Part shown: positions 52,977 to 57,486 of the stretch, one piece after another | Position numbering within the stretch: position 1 is the stretch's first letter | Layout: each line of letters starts with the position of its first letter | Source: Formicarius rufipectus | Taxonomy: Eukaryota; Chordata; Aves; Passeriformes; Formicariidae | Assembly: GCA_013399695.1 (NCBI GenBank) | Contig: VXAU01003513.1 | Location: forward strand, 186,001-250,000 | Direction: 5' to 3' | DNA: 64,000 bases | Translations under genes and position numbers: made by a program | The notes under the pieces: model-generated | What the model was told of the DNA's origin: nothing | Seen by the model: only the letters and a program-made list of their open reading frames with translations | Databases searched by the model: none

Positions 52977-54026
52977 TCTGGAACTTGGTCTTGCTCCATC
53001 CAAATAAATTTTTGCTATCTTCCAGATGAAGAAATAATTTTATATTCTACAAATTGTTTTCAGGTTGGCACATGGAAACAGTTCTGGAACACTTTCAGAG
53101 CCCGAAACATGGCTGTAATCACACAAAAATCTGTGGTGCTTTGCATGATGACAGAGTAAACAAAATCACACGTCCCCCATGATCAGTGTACCTGGAGGTA
53201 GTAAGAGACAGGCTACTACAAATAGCACAAAACTACTACAACATCACAAAAACTTTCAGTTGTACTGGCAAGAAACATGGTTTTGGTGACTTTTCAACAT
53301 ATTAGCAATCAAAGAACATTGTTACATCATTTAAAAGAATAAACTTCACCAAGTAACAGGAGTGCTTACACCGAAATGTCAGTCAACACTTTTCATGCTT
53401 TTTACTAGATTTTTGAAACTCCTGGTTCAAAGGATTTATCATGAACATCTGAAAAAGAGTTTCATCCATCACACTATTTCAGTACATTACGCCTCAGTGT
53501 TTAGGAAGGGACAGCCAGGGGAAACCTACAGCCATTCCCTTCTCCTTGCCCAGACCTTGTGAATTTTCAGTCAAACCTTCTCAAGACATCTTCCCTACTA
53601 TTCTCACACAGGGATGCATCCTACACAGAAACAGGATCTATTTAAAGCAAAAAACACCCTCACCCAACCTTCTTCACAAGAAGAACTTCTGCAGAACCCT
53701 CCCTGCCCCCCAAAGACAAGAAACAATCAAAAAAGAATAAGGTGTTACTTACTGGTTAACACAGTGATTGATCTTGCTGACTTGGAAACCATATTTGAGT
53801 TCACTACCAACAGAGTTACTATGTAATATAGACCATGGTATTTGGCATTAAAAACCACAGGGGCAGGTAAAGTGCTATTGAATTCATCAAACTGGAAAAA
53901 GTAGTTCTTGGATTCTCCAGCTATCTTCACGACATACACAGAGGACGAGCTCAACACATCAGATGCTTCCAGGGAGACAATGATACAATTGTCTTCTCGG
54001 ACAGTAACTTGGAAAGGTTCTGCATT
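216..54026 (-). CDS. PTPRO: PTPRO, receptor-type tyrosine-protein phosphatase O (partial; exons 2-21)
   Basis: This is the span of twenty coding exons joined by canonical GT-AG introns; their lengths sum to 2,928 nt, exactly 976 codons with no stop. Domain order is FNIII-like ectodomain, one transmembrane helix, basic juxtamembrane region, then the start of a single cytoplasmic PTP domain with the KNRY and NANYIP motifs. From family knowledge, PTPRO is a type I membrane protein that removes phosphate from phosphotyrosine on receptor kinases such as Eph receptors. It acts in podocyte foot processes and in axon guidance (chick CRYP-2). About fourteen N-X-S/T sites are visible outside the membrane. 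Missing are exon 1 (signal peptide and start codon) and the 3' exons with the catalytic cysteine. All junction phases agree, so I see no frameshift or loss of function. Residue numbers in exon entries count from the first codon of exon 2. Confidence 0.97.
293..809 (-). other. PTPRO: Intron 20
   Basis: 517 nt, GT-AG. Holds two A-runs on the plus strand (about 302-311 and 385-400), which are U-runs in the transcript. Nothing else recognised. Confidence 0.9.
810..900 (-). CDS. PTPRO: PTPRO exon 20: PTP domain N-terminus (KNRY loop)
   Basis: 91 nt, phase 0 to 1, residues 921-950. The acceptor is GTTACCACAG and the donor GTAAGT. It encodes ELKLIGLDIPHFAADLPMNL, then CKNRYTNILP. KNRY is the phosphotyrosine-recognition loop found in classical PTPs. 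It differs from the human sequence only around PMNLC (PLNRC in human, from memory). Confidence 0.96.
901..1950 (-). other. PTPRO: Intron 19
   Basis: 1,050 nt, GT-AG. Short open frames here have no recognisable product. No repeat identified. Confidence 0.88.
1951..2032 (-). CDS. PTPRO: PTPRO exon 19: linker to PTP domain
   Basis: 82 nt, phase 2 to 0, residues 893-920. The acceptor is CCTTTAAAG and the donor GTAAAT. It encodes PVQLDDFDGYIKDMAKDSDY, then KFSLQFE, the helical lead-in of the receptor-type PTP domain. A CR1 3' end lies antisense only about 100 nt upstream of its acceptor. Confidence 0.95.
2033..3581 (-). other. PTPRO: Intron 18
   Basis: 1,549 nt, GT-AG. Contains the CR1 3' end at 2129-2210; 2240-2560 is slightly GC-richer but unrecognised. 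The rest is AT-rich intron. Confidence 0.88.
2129..2210 (+). mobile_element. CR1 LINE, 3' end fragment
   Basis: About 80 bp with the conserved avian CR1 3' end: GAGTTGGACTCAATGGTCC, then CCCTTTCCAACTTGG, closing with two ATTCTGTG-type octamers. It is severely 5' truncated, as is usual for CR1, and antisense to PTPRO. It lies about 100-180 nt upstream of the exon 19 acceptor. Confidence 0.85.
3582..3617 (-). CDS. PTPRO: PTPRO exon 18: 36-nt microexon
   Basis: 36 nt, phase 2 to 2, residues 881-892. The acceptor is TTTTTTACAG and the donor GTATGT. It encodes NKNGLKKRKLTN, a very basic juxtamembrane segment; the mammalian equivalent begins with serine rather than asparagine. Its size, symmetric phase and long flanking introns fit the microexon class. 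Confidence 0.92.
5002..5028. repeat. Perfect inverted repeat, 13-bp arms
   Basis: AAAGTAAAGTAAA, one G, then TTTACTTTACTTT. The flanking TTTACTTTAC at 4992-5001 could pair alternatively with the first arm. Probably a chance expansion of a TTTAC/GTAAA repeat. Confidence 0.85.
6430..6553 (+). repeat. T/G-rich low-complexity tract
   Basis: Long T runs interrupted by G runs of 3-5, with TTTG-like repeats in the second half. In the PTPRO transcript this is an A/C-rich stretch. Open frames through it on either strand are artefacts of composition. Confidence 0.9.
7008..7091 (-). CDS. PTPRO: PTPRO exon 17: 28-residue hydrophobic cassette
   Basis: 84 nt, phase 2 to 2, residues 853-880. The acceptor is GCTCACAG and the donor GTAAGT. 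It encodes RRSVFAFLTLLPSCLWTDYL, then LAFYINPW, a strongly hydrophobic block just inside the membrane. In mammals a 28-residue segment at this place is present or absent by alternative splicing; the symmetric phase here allows the same. It is too short and lacks a start, so ORF finding does not show it. Confidence 0.92.
9006..9022 (+). repeat. A17 homopolymer
   Basis: Seventeen A residues preceded by CAGTT and followed by GAGGCG; no recognisable SINE or LINE body upstream. Confidence 0.95.
9079..9142 (+). repeat. TG/TA/CA compound microsatellite
   Basis: TGTGTGTATATATATATGC followed by CACACA, CATATA and CATACATA units. Partly self-complementary. Confidence 0.9.
10404..10472 (-). CDS. PTPRO: PTPRO exon 16: juxtamembrane
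   Basis: 69 nt, phase 2 to 2, residues 830-852. The acceptor is CTGAAACAG and the donor GTGAGT. It encodes [20 protein letters not shown], then YNW. It is symmetric. The translation was made directly from the sequence and matches mammalian PTPRO almost residue for residue. Confidence 0.94.
10473..12336 (-). other. PTPRO: Intron 15
   Basis: 1,864 nt, GT-AG. A T-run at about 12298-12310 lies just past the donor of exon 15 (A-run in the transcript). The open frames at 11403-12047 resemble no known protein. Confidence 0.87.
12337..12457 (-). CDS. PTPRO: PTPRO exon 15: transmembrane helix
   Basis: 121 nt, phase 1 to 2, residues 790-829. The acceptor is GTATGTACAG and the donor GTACGT. After VTEMNPN comes an uncharged stretch of about 25 residues (VVVISVLAILSILLIGLLLV and onward). 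A basic stop-transfer cluster LRRKH follows, giving the expected type I topology. The upstream intron carries a (CCAA)n tract on the transcript strand within 200 nt of the acceptor. Confidence 0.96.
12458..13924 (-). other. PTPRO: Intron 14
   Basis: 1,467 nt, GT-AG. Its 3' part in transcript sense carries the (GGTT)n/T-rich tract at 12508-12650. Otherwise unremarkable. Confidence 0.88.
12508..12650 (+). repeat. (GGTT)n and T-rich compound repeat
   Basis: A (GTT) stretch near 12529, about seven GGTT units at 12548-12576, a T/G section, then about four more GGTT units at 12617-12634, a T10 run and C6. It lies about 50-190 nt upstream of the exon 15 acceptor, as (AACC)n in the transcript. Confidence 0.95.
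13925..14057 (-). CDS. PTPRO: PTPRO exon 14: last FNIII, second half
   Basis: 133 nt, phase 0 to 1, residues 746-789. The acceptor is ATATCTGCAG and the donor GTAAGC. It encodes EPVTVSSHVVTISSLSPATS, then YNCSVTTFSHNSPSIPTFI, and ends VVSTM. One N-glycosylation site (NCS). The last full codon is the methionine that, by its position, corresponds to the start of the truncated mammalian isoform PTPROt. Confidence 0.95.
13926..13928 (-). promoter_or_regulatory. PTPRO: Candidate internal start codon for a PTPROt-like short isoform
   Basis: The last complete codon of exon 14 is ATG, eight codons before the hydrophobic helix. In mammals the truncated macrophage and B-cell isoform PTPROt keeps the membrane helix and phosphatase but lacks the ectodomain, and its start falls at this methionine by residue counting. 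What I see is the conserved codon; its use as a start in this species is inference, and I could not identify the internal promoter. Confidence 0.45.
14058..16652 (-). other. PTPRO: Intron 13
   Basis: 2,595 nt, GT-AG. No repeat or coding similarity recognised. Confidence 0.87.
16653..16792 (-). CDS. PTPRO: PTPRO exon 13: last FNIII, first half
   Basis: 140 nt, phase 1 to 0, residues 699-745. The acceptor is TTAATCAG and the donor GTATGT. It encodes [20 protein letters not shown], then LWVEEGVADFFEVYCQQ, ending TKVQ. One N-glycosylation site (NKT). Paired with exon 14 as a 273-nt phase 1-1 module. Confidence 0.95.
16793..19652 (-). other. PTPRO: Intron 12
   Basis: 2,860 nt, GT-AG. Contains a small hairpin with 8-bp arms at 17579-17597 and a T/G run near 17318-17337. 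No exon-like open frame. Confidence 0.87.
17579..17597. repeat. Small inverted repeat, 8-bp arms
   Basis: CTGTGACA, loop TGG, TGTCACAG. Perfect but short. Confidence 0.8.
19653..19773 (-). CDS. PTPRO: PTPRO exon 12: FNIII, second half
   Basis: 121 nt, phase 0 to 1, residues 659-698. The acceptor is AACTATTTAG and the donor GTAAGA. It encodes VTRNVMTAVLSLPPGDIYNL, then SVIACTERGSNTS, and ends LVKL. Two N-glycosylation sites (NLS, NTS). The frame is short and has no nearby methionine start, so an ORF scan alone would miss this exon; splice sites and homology place it. Confidence 0.94.
20990..21130 (+). repeat. AT-rich low-complexity block
   Basis: Dominated by TTTAATTT, ATATTAAAT and similar words with several partial inverted copies. 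Confidence 0.75.
22212..22298 (+). repeat. A/C-rich tract at the exon 11 donor
   Basis: AAAACAA-type words ending in C7 (22288-22294) just below the exon 11 donor. In the transcript the donor GTAAGT is followed by TTTTG7 and a U/G-rich stretch. Confidence 0.88.
22304..22455 (-). CDS. PTPRO: PTPRO exon 11: FNIII, first half
   Basis: 152 nt, phase 1 to 0, residues 608-658. The acceptor is CTTCCTTCAG and the donor GTAAGT. The peptide runs APVAPEITS, LLYVTWTYGGDGTDLSHS, then MLHWMVIAEGKKKIKKS. Seven G residues in the transcript follow the donor within 15 nt, and a U-rich tract comes next. Paired with exon 12 as a 273-nt module. Confidence 0.95.
23222..23415 (-). mobile_element. CR1 LINE fragment, diverged
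   Basis: Read on the plus strand it follows the reverse complement of the CR1 3' region: a TTTAAGACTGAGTCTAATC block, CATTAACCCAGCAG, CACTAAACTCTGTCCCTAAG and a GCATTCCA end. Substitutions are frequent and the terminal octamer is blurred, so this is an old copy. The boundaries are approximate. It is in the same orientation as PTPRO. Confidence 0.75.
27226..27250. repeat. Perfect hairpin, 11-bp arms, 3-nt loop
   Basis: TCCTACAGATT, loop TTC, AATCTGTAGGA. It is not a repeat of a simple unit. Located in intron 10, far from any exon. Confidence 0.9.
28073..28184 (-). CDS. PTPRO: PTPRO exon 10: FNIII, second half
   Basis: 112 nt, phase 0 to 1, residues 571-607. The acceptor is CATTTACAG and the donor GTAATC. 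It encodes RIANLLPAWYYNFRVTMVSWG, then DPELSCCDSSTISFIT. The paired cysteines (SCCDSS) are shared with the mammalian protein. Confidence 0.95.
28185..30420 (-). other. PTPRO: Intron 9
   Basis: 2,236 nt, GT-AG. AT-rich, no repeat or gene recognised. Confidence 0.88.
30421..30614 (-). CDS. PTPRO: PTPRO exon 9: FNIII, first half
   Basis: 194 nt, phase 1 to 0, residues 506-570. The acceptor is GGTTTATAG and the donor GTAAAG. It encodes PTGIKDLTLYPLGPTAVVLSW, then the conserved YVVEMFYFNPSTMTSEWTTY, and ends SLTASV. No N-X-S/T site apart from NPS, which proline disqualifies. Paired with exon 10 as a 306-nt phase 1-1 module. Confidence 0.96.
30615..33039 (-). other. PTPRO: Intron 8
   Basis: 2,425 nt, GT-AG. 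AT-rich, no repeat or gene recognised. Confidence 0.88.
33040..33160 (-). CDS. PTPRO: PTPRO exon 8: FNIII, second half
   Basis: 121 nt, phase 0 to 1, residues 466-505. The acceptor is CTTATTAG and the donor GTAAAC. It reads VNSSSSLLENLVPGAQYQ, then VVVYLRKGPLVGPPSDPVT. LVPGAQYQV is the typical FNIII E-F turn with its conserved tyrosine. One N-glycosylation site (NSS). Confidence 0.94.
33161..35430 (-). other. PTPRO: Intron 7
   Basis: 2,270 nt, GT-AG. The 107-codon open frame at 33697-34020 on the plus strand has no recognisable similarity. No repeat identified. Confidence 0.87.
35431..35630 (-). CDS. PTPRO: PTPRO exon 7: FNIII, first half
   Basis: 200 nt, phase 1 to 0, residues 399-465. The acceptor is ATCCCAG and the donor GTAAGG. 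It encodes GEWIEELTEKPQHV, the FNIII B-strand region with TSWTA, then LTCQKQKESQRLEK. One N-glycosylation site (NNT). Together with exon 8 it forms a 321-nt, 107-codon unit with phase 1 at both ends, equal to one FNIII domain. Confidence 0.95.
35631..38280 (-). other. PTPRO: Intron 6
   Basis: 2,650 nt, GT-AG. Nothing recognised. Confidence 0.87.
38281..38442 (-). CDS. PTPRO: PTPRO exon 6: ectodomain FNIII, second half
   Basis: 162 nt, phase 1 to 1, residues 345-398. The acceptor is GCTTTAG and the donor GTAAGT. The peptide contains ELKEPGKYKLSVTTFSSSG, a classic FNIII F-strand tyrosine region (YKLSV), and ends LSFYI. One N-glycosylation site (NST). It completes the FNIII domain begun at the end of exon 5. 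Confidence 0.95.
38443..39430 (-). other. PTPRO: Intron 5
   Basis: 988 nt, GT-AG. Nothing recognised. Confidence 0.88.
39431..39877 (-). CDS. PTPRO: PTPRO exon 5: long acidic linker plus start of an FNIII domain
   Basis: 447 nt, the largest exon here, phase 1 to 1, residues 196-344. The acceptor is CTCTTTTAG and the donor GTAAAG. It opens with PYPPRNISVQIV and then runs through a low-complexity acidic and serine-rich linker (NEAESSEGEEEF) with the anchor ETTSQPYWW. It closes with VQMVLTWLPPKPPTAFDG, the start of a typical FNIII strand. Three N-glycosylation sites. The linker is the part that differs most from the mammalian protein, while both ends are well conserved, which suggests a flexible spacer under length rather than sequence constraint. 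Confidence 0.96.
39878..41495 (-). other. PTPRO: Intron 4
   Basis: 1,618 nt, GT-AG. Nothing recognised. Confidence 0.88.
41496..41648 (-). CDS. PTPRO: PTPRO exon 4: ectodomain
   Basis: 153 nt, phase 1 to 1, residues 145-195. The acceptor is CTTCTGTAG and the donor GTGAAG. It encodes DFFKGKTVFNHWLPG through EPKQHRT, close to the mammalian sequence. Two N-glycosylation sites (NIT, NKS). A longer open stretch runs past both splice sites in the genome, but that extension is intronic and does not resemble PTPRO. Confidence 0.95.
41848..41893 (+). repeat. A/G-rich (polypurine) tract
   Basis: A runs broken by single or double G residues, including A15; polypyrimidine in the transcript. Confidence 0.9.
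42955..43406 (+). mobile_element. RTE-like LINE, 3' end with open C-terminal ORF
   Basis: About 135 codons stay open to a stop at 43357-43359. The peptide starts LRWAGHVSRMEDHRLPK, continues with GAPKRRYKDCLKQ, WPTLASNRETWR and EEKRHRRKN, and ends with a cysteine/histidine finger-like motif (CAFC, then IGLISHQRAC). This is the arrangement I know from the region after the reverse transcriptase in RTE-type LINEs. A short 3' region closes with a small ATG-type repeat (43394-43405). It is GC-rich with about 15 CpGs in an AT-rich intron, which suggests a recent insertion. The 5' end is truncated and its exact start is unclear. The clade assignment comes from memory of motifs; avian AviRTE is the leading candidate. 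Confidence 0.65.
44053..44211 (-). CDS. PTPRO: PTPRO exon 3: ectodomain
   Basis: 159 nt, phase 1 to 1, residues 92-144. The acceptor reads TATCCTTTAG and the donor GTAGGA. The split codon joins A from exon 2 with AA to give lysine, restoring TKPLPV as in mammals. Recognisable segments are SIYDYKPSPETG and ISYWEGKDYRTMLYK. One N-glycosylation site (NIS). This exon is symmetric, so skipping it would keep the frame. Confidence 0.95.
47911..47938 (+). repeat. T-rich homopolymer block
   Basis: T10, G, T16 after TTTTGGG. Confidence 0.92.
48673..48700 (+). repeat. A-rich homopolymer block
   Basis: A14, GGAG, A10. Confidence 0.92.
49582..50701 (+). mobile_element. CR1 LINE, 5'-truncated, 1.1 kb
   Basis: Fragments of a CR1 reverse transcriptase can be read on the plus strand in broken frames. 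They include a GFTKDK start, a NWLDGH block, a GVPQGS-like block at about 49872 and the C-terminal LRDLGFFSLKRRLRGDYIAL-like segment. The 3' end has GAGGTTTTTTCCAACCTAAAT and an ATTCTATG octamer. Stops and an apparent internal deletion near 49935-50010 show it is dead. It is antisense to PTPRO. Confidence 0.9.
50740..50826 (+). repeat. AT/CA microsatellite next to CR1
   Basis: CACACATATAG, TACACACACACATACATG and a terminal (AT)n before T6. It begins about 40 nt after the CR1 3' end. Confidence 0.85.
52945..52974 (+). repeat. (AAT)n microsatellite
   Basis: About ten uninterrupted AAT units after an A-rich lead, likely polymorphic. Confidence 0.95.
53753..54026 (-). CDS. PTPRO: PTPRO exon 2: mature N-terminus, first FNIII-like region
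   Basis: 274 nt, residues 1-91, entered in phase 0 and left in phase 1. The acceptor is GTAG before AATGCAGAA and the donor is GTAAGT. The peptide starts NAEPFQV, matching the mature start of mammalian PTPRO just after the signal peptide, and ends SITVLT. It contains one N-glycosylation site (NST) and the conserved stretch VYVVKIAGESKNYFF. A cysteine (REDNCI) sits where I recall asparagine in the human protein. The numbering assumes a single signal-peptide exon upstream, as in mammals. Confidence 0.95.
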
Positions 54027-55499
54027 CTACGAGACAAGAATAAAGAGTTTGCTAAAGTAAAATCAATTATTTTGCTTTCACATATTTTCCTTGGTATTTA
54101 CAAAATACTCAAGCTATATTTGCAATCAAGTTACATTTTATATTTCATAAGAGAGCTAACATCAAATCCTAGGTATTATTTCAGACAATTCACAGTCAGC
54201 CACAAAGTCCACAGCCATATGATTATCAGGCCAGTCTCTCTGTAGCAGAGAATGGATTCTGCAATGAGCTTTCTGATGCTCTGGATACCCAATTCCTTAC
54301 ATCCCAAAGAACAAAGCTTCTGCCATTCTCTCCTGATGGAAGGTGAAATACAGCAGAAGGATGAGACTGAAAAGGGTATAGGGGCAAGAGGATTTCCAAT
54401 AAAGTCTCAAAGTCATTTAAATCCCAATAAAGAGATGATTTAAACAAGGCTCCTTTATCTAGCAGAAACAGGATCATATATTTTTCAATGCAATATATTC
54501 TGAAAGCCTACAACTGAAGAATAATTCTTGGCTAAAAATTCTTGACTAAGCTTTTCCAAATATGCCCATTCCAGCACGTACCAGATAATAAGCAGCTCTC
54601 TGCACTGTGTCCATAGCTTTGGCTGGCACTTTTCATTTCCTAAGCTACAGCATTTAATTTTCAGTATTACTTTTATTAGTAGTAAAGAGAAAGGAGCAAT
54701 TTAAACTTGTTTTTGTGTATCATGAGCATGCTAAGTCTGGATGGTTGAAAACTCTTTCCTATCAGTTTCCAACCAGCTATCAGGAGAAGCATCTGTTCTC
54801 TACAGGAATTTCAAAACAGATCCATGGTAATTAACGAGAAGGAAAAGTTTAAGCTTACATTAAGAGTTGGTTTTTTGTTTATTAGATCAGACCATTGCTT
54901 AGAATTTTTTTACCCCCTGTAAAAACAGTAATATATGATATTTTCAGTTCCCAACTCCACAGCATCTTTTTCTCCTTCATATTTCACAGGCTGAGAGCAT
55001 TCAGGGCAGGGTGGCTACCATGGCTAGTTTGCAACTTATCCATTCAGTCAAGTTCTTTCTGTACCAAAGAGCTAGACACTTACTTCAGAGATTAATTCTA
55101 GCAGCCTGGCTACCTTGTCTTCTTGTAGTTTTGTTCAGTGGAGATTCACCCATGAGAATAATCTTTCTGGGATTTATGATTCAAGAGCCAGGGTCCCTAT
55201 TTGGAATTCACACATGGTGTTGCCAACTCCTGGCATTCAAAAAACACAAACACAAAATCCCCACCAAGAACAAAGAATTGGTTCTAGGAGTGTAAGATTT
55301 TAAACAACAGTAGTTCACCTTTTCATATATTTATGCTGTTATCATGGAGCTTTGACATTTGCAGTGTACCAAAGGCCATATCATCATACAGGTAAAACTA
55401 CAGGCTTGAGAAAAGGAACCTAAGTAAACCCACTCATCTGATCCAACATGAGAACCATATCATCAGTCCAGCCCAAATAGGAGAACCTGTCTGGACAGC

Positions 55500-55943
55500 T
55501 GTCCTGGTCTTAGTAGTCAGAGTCAGTTTGTCACTGTGTGGGTGTGTATTCTAAAGTCTCTATGCCATTTTTTCCCATGAACTGCTCACAATAGGCTATT
55601 AGCAGCTATTGTCTAAGGCACAGCACACCCCTCGGGCTACAAGTTGGATGTTTTGGAATTTCTGTGAGATAAGGAAATTCTTCTGCCTCCACACCCACCT
55701 GAGGGGTCATGTCTGCTAATAGCCCATCAGGGGTGCCAAAAATAGGCCATTGTTTATCTCACAGAGTAAATCACCCATTGTTTAAGTCTCCGCCCTGGGG
55801 GAGGGACTGGGCAGAGCCTAAGTGGATATAAGCAGAGGGGTTTGGGCCTGGGAGCTCTCTTCAGATCCAGAGGAGGACCTAGGGCCACAAGCAGACTGCG
55901 ACTGCCACCAGACTGCAACCATCACTCTCACCAGCAGAGGATT
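55500..55943 (+). mobile_element. LTR-like block of an endogenous retrovirus, incomplete
   Basis: Starts TGTCCTGGTCTTAGTAG, a form common for avian ERV LTRs. A GC-box-like CTCCGCCCTGGGGGAGGG (about 55786-55804) is followed by a TATA-like ATATAAG (55826-55832). After these comes a GA/CCA-rich stretch like an R region, running into a 14-N gap. The 3' end and any target-site duplication cannot be defined because of the gap. No gag, pol or env coding sequence is seen, so this is probably a solitary LTR. It is antisense to PTPRO. Confidence 0.55.
55826..55832 (+). promoter_or_regulatory. TATA-like box in the LTR-like block
   Basis: ATATAAG sits about 25 nt downstream of the GC-box-like sequence and about 25-30 nt upstream of GCTCTCTTCAG, a plausible initiation zone. 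Activity is inference. Confidence 0.4.
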
Positions 55944-55957
55944 NNNNNNNNNNNNNN
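55944..55957. other. Assembly gap (14 N)
   Basis: Fourteen consecutive unknown bases inside or at the edge of the LTR-like block. The true missing length is unknown. Confidence 0.99.
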
Positions 55958-57471
55958 TGTTTAGAACTTGAAGGAGATTTGTCCCTCTGTTTTAGTTATA
56001 ATTTTTCTAAGCTCTCTAAACTTAGAGAACAGCTTCAAGCCTTCAATTAAAATTAGTGACAATGCAACTTCACCTCCTGATTTGAGGTCTACTTTGATTA
56101 GTCTTTTAAAAAATTACATTTAAGTTGTTAAAATTATATAAACCAATGCACTCAGTGGAAGAATATTTTGGAGGAATATTTTGGTGCAGAAGCCTGAGTG
56201 ATTTTTGAAATATGGAAGAGCAATTGCTCAAAGGGGTTTACAATGTAAGACTACAATTATGTAAAAGCTTCCATGTGCTCTCCTTAGCCTCAATTGAATT
56301 CAATAGTTTGTGATGTTAATCAAGTACAGTTGGAAATTAAGCATATATTGCAGAGTCATAGACACTCCTAAGATATAATTAGATGCTTTCAGAGAGGCCT
56401 CATATGAATTGTGATTTTATTCTTTGATTCTTCCATGGGTATTGTGTTAACCATGTTGAAGACTGTGCTTTCATTTTTTTCCCTTCTCAAGTTTTTTCCT
56501 GAATCCACAGCAAATACCATTCGGCAAACGATTCACTAATCTCCTTGAACAGTTTTCACATGATTGGTATAGAATACCTCTGCTAGCTAAATAAAACCTC
56601 TCAGACATATGCTATGGTTACCTATGACAATACCTACTGGGGTAAATAACTTTTTCTGAGCCCTTAAGCATGTGGAGATTATGAAATGATAGCTTCCCTC
56701 CTTTGTGTGCCCTTGAACCACTGCTGCCATTTTTTGAATGACATCTCCTTAGCAGTTGTGTGCCTCATCCATCAGATGCCTGTGTCCACCTGCATAATGC
56801 ATCCCTCTCCTGAGGGGTTCATTTTCAGAGATTGTGTCCTTCTTCCACACCACTGTATGCTCACAGGGTTTTAAACTGTTGTATGCACGGGACACATGGT
56901 TTGTGGGAGGCACCTGTTGTTTATTATCAATTGGCTCTTGAAATAACTCTTATGCTTCAATTTTATGTCTAAGGTTTGGATTATAGAATGAAGTGGCAGA
57001 TAAGGGATGAATAAAAAGGCTTGGCAATTAACATGTCATGGGATGAAATCGCCTTTGGGATATGGATTTCACTTTGGCAGTGTTTTAAAACAGCAGACCA
57101 CTCCGGTCATCCTGTTCTCTACGTTGTATGAGGTTAGGGATACCAGCCAGAACTGGACTTGTGATTTTGAAAAGAAGGCCAGGAAAAAAGCTGAGTATTT
57201 TTTTCTAAGCACCACTGGAAGTAACAAACATGCCCCACTTAACTAGATTGTAAAACCAGCGTGTTTTAAGATTGACAGGATCAGTATGGTAAATACACAT
57301 TTCATTACTTCTGGTCAGCTACCTCTAGGATTTAATTTGCTGGTGGCACAGCTTGAGTGGCTGTTGCATGCCTGTGGGGAAATTTGGCAGGGCTTGTGCA
57401 TTCACAACCAAATGATTAGCTCCTACTTCCTTTCTAGTTTATTGCACGTGCCACAATAAAGCACTTTGGGG

Positions 57472-57486
57472 AAAAAAAAAAAAAAA
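57472..57486 (+). repeat. A15 homopolymer
   Basis: Follows AATAAAGCACTTTGGGG and is followed by GGGG. The AATAAA about 20 nt upstream makes it look like a polyadenylated 3' end, but no recognisable gene or repeat precedes it. Confidence 0.85.

Larger units (their letters stand above)
44212..53752 (-). other. PTPRO: Intron 2
   Basis: 9,541 nt, GT-AG, the largest complete intron here. Contains a T-run block at 47911-47938, an A-run block at 48673-48700, a 1.1-kb CR1 with an adjoining AT/CA microsatellite (49582-50826), and (AAT)n at 52945-52974. The 116-codon open frame at 51862-52212 is unrecognised. Confidence 0.87.
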
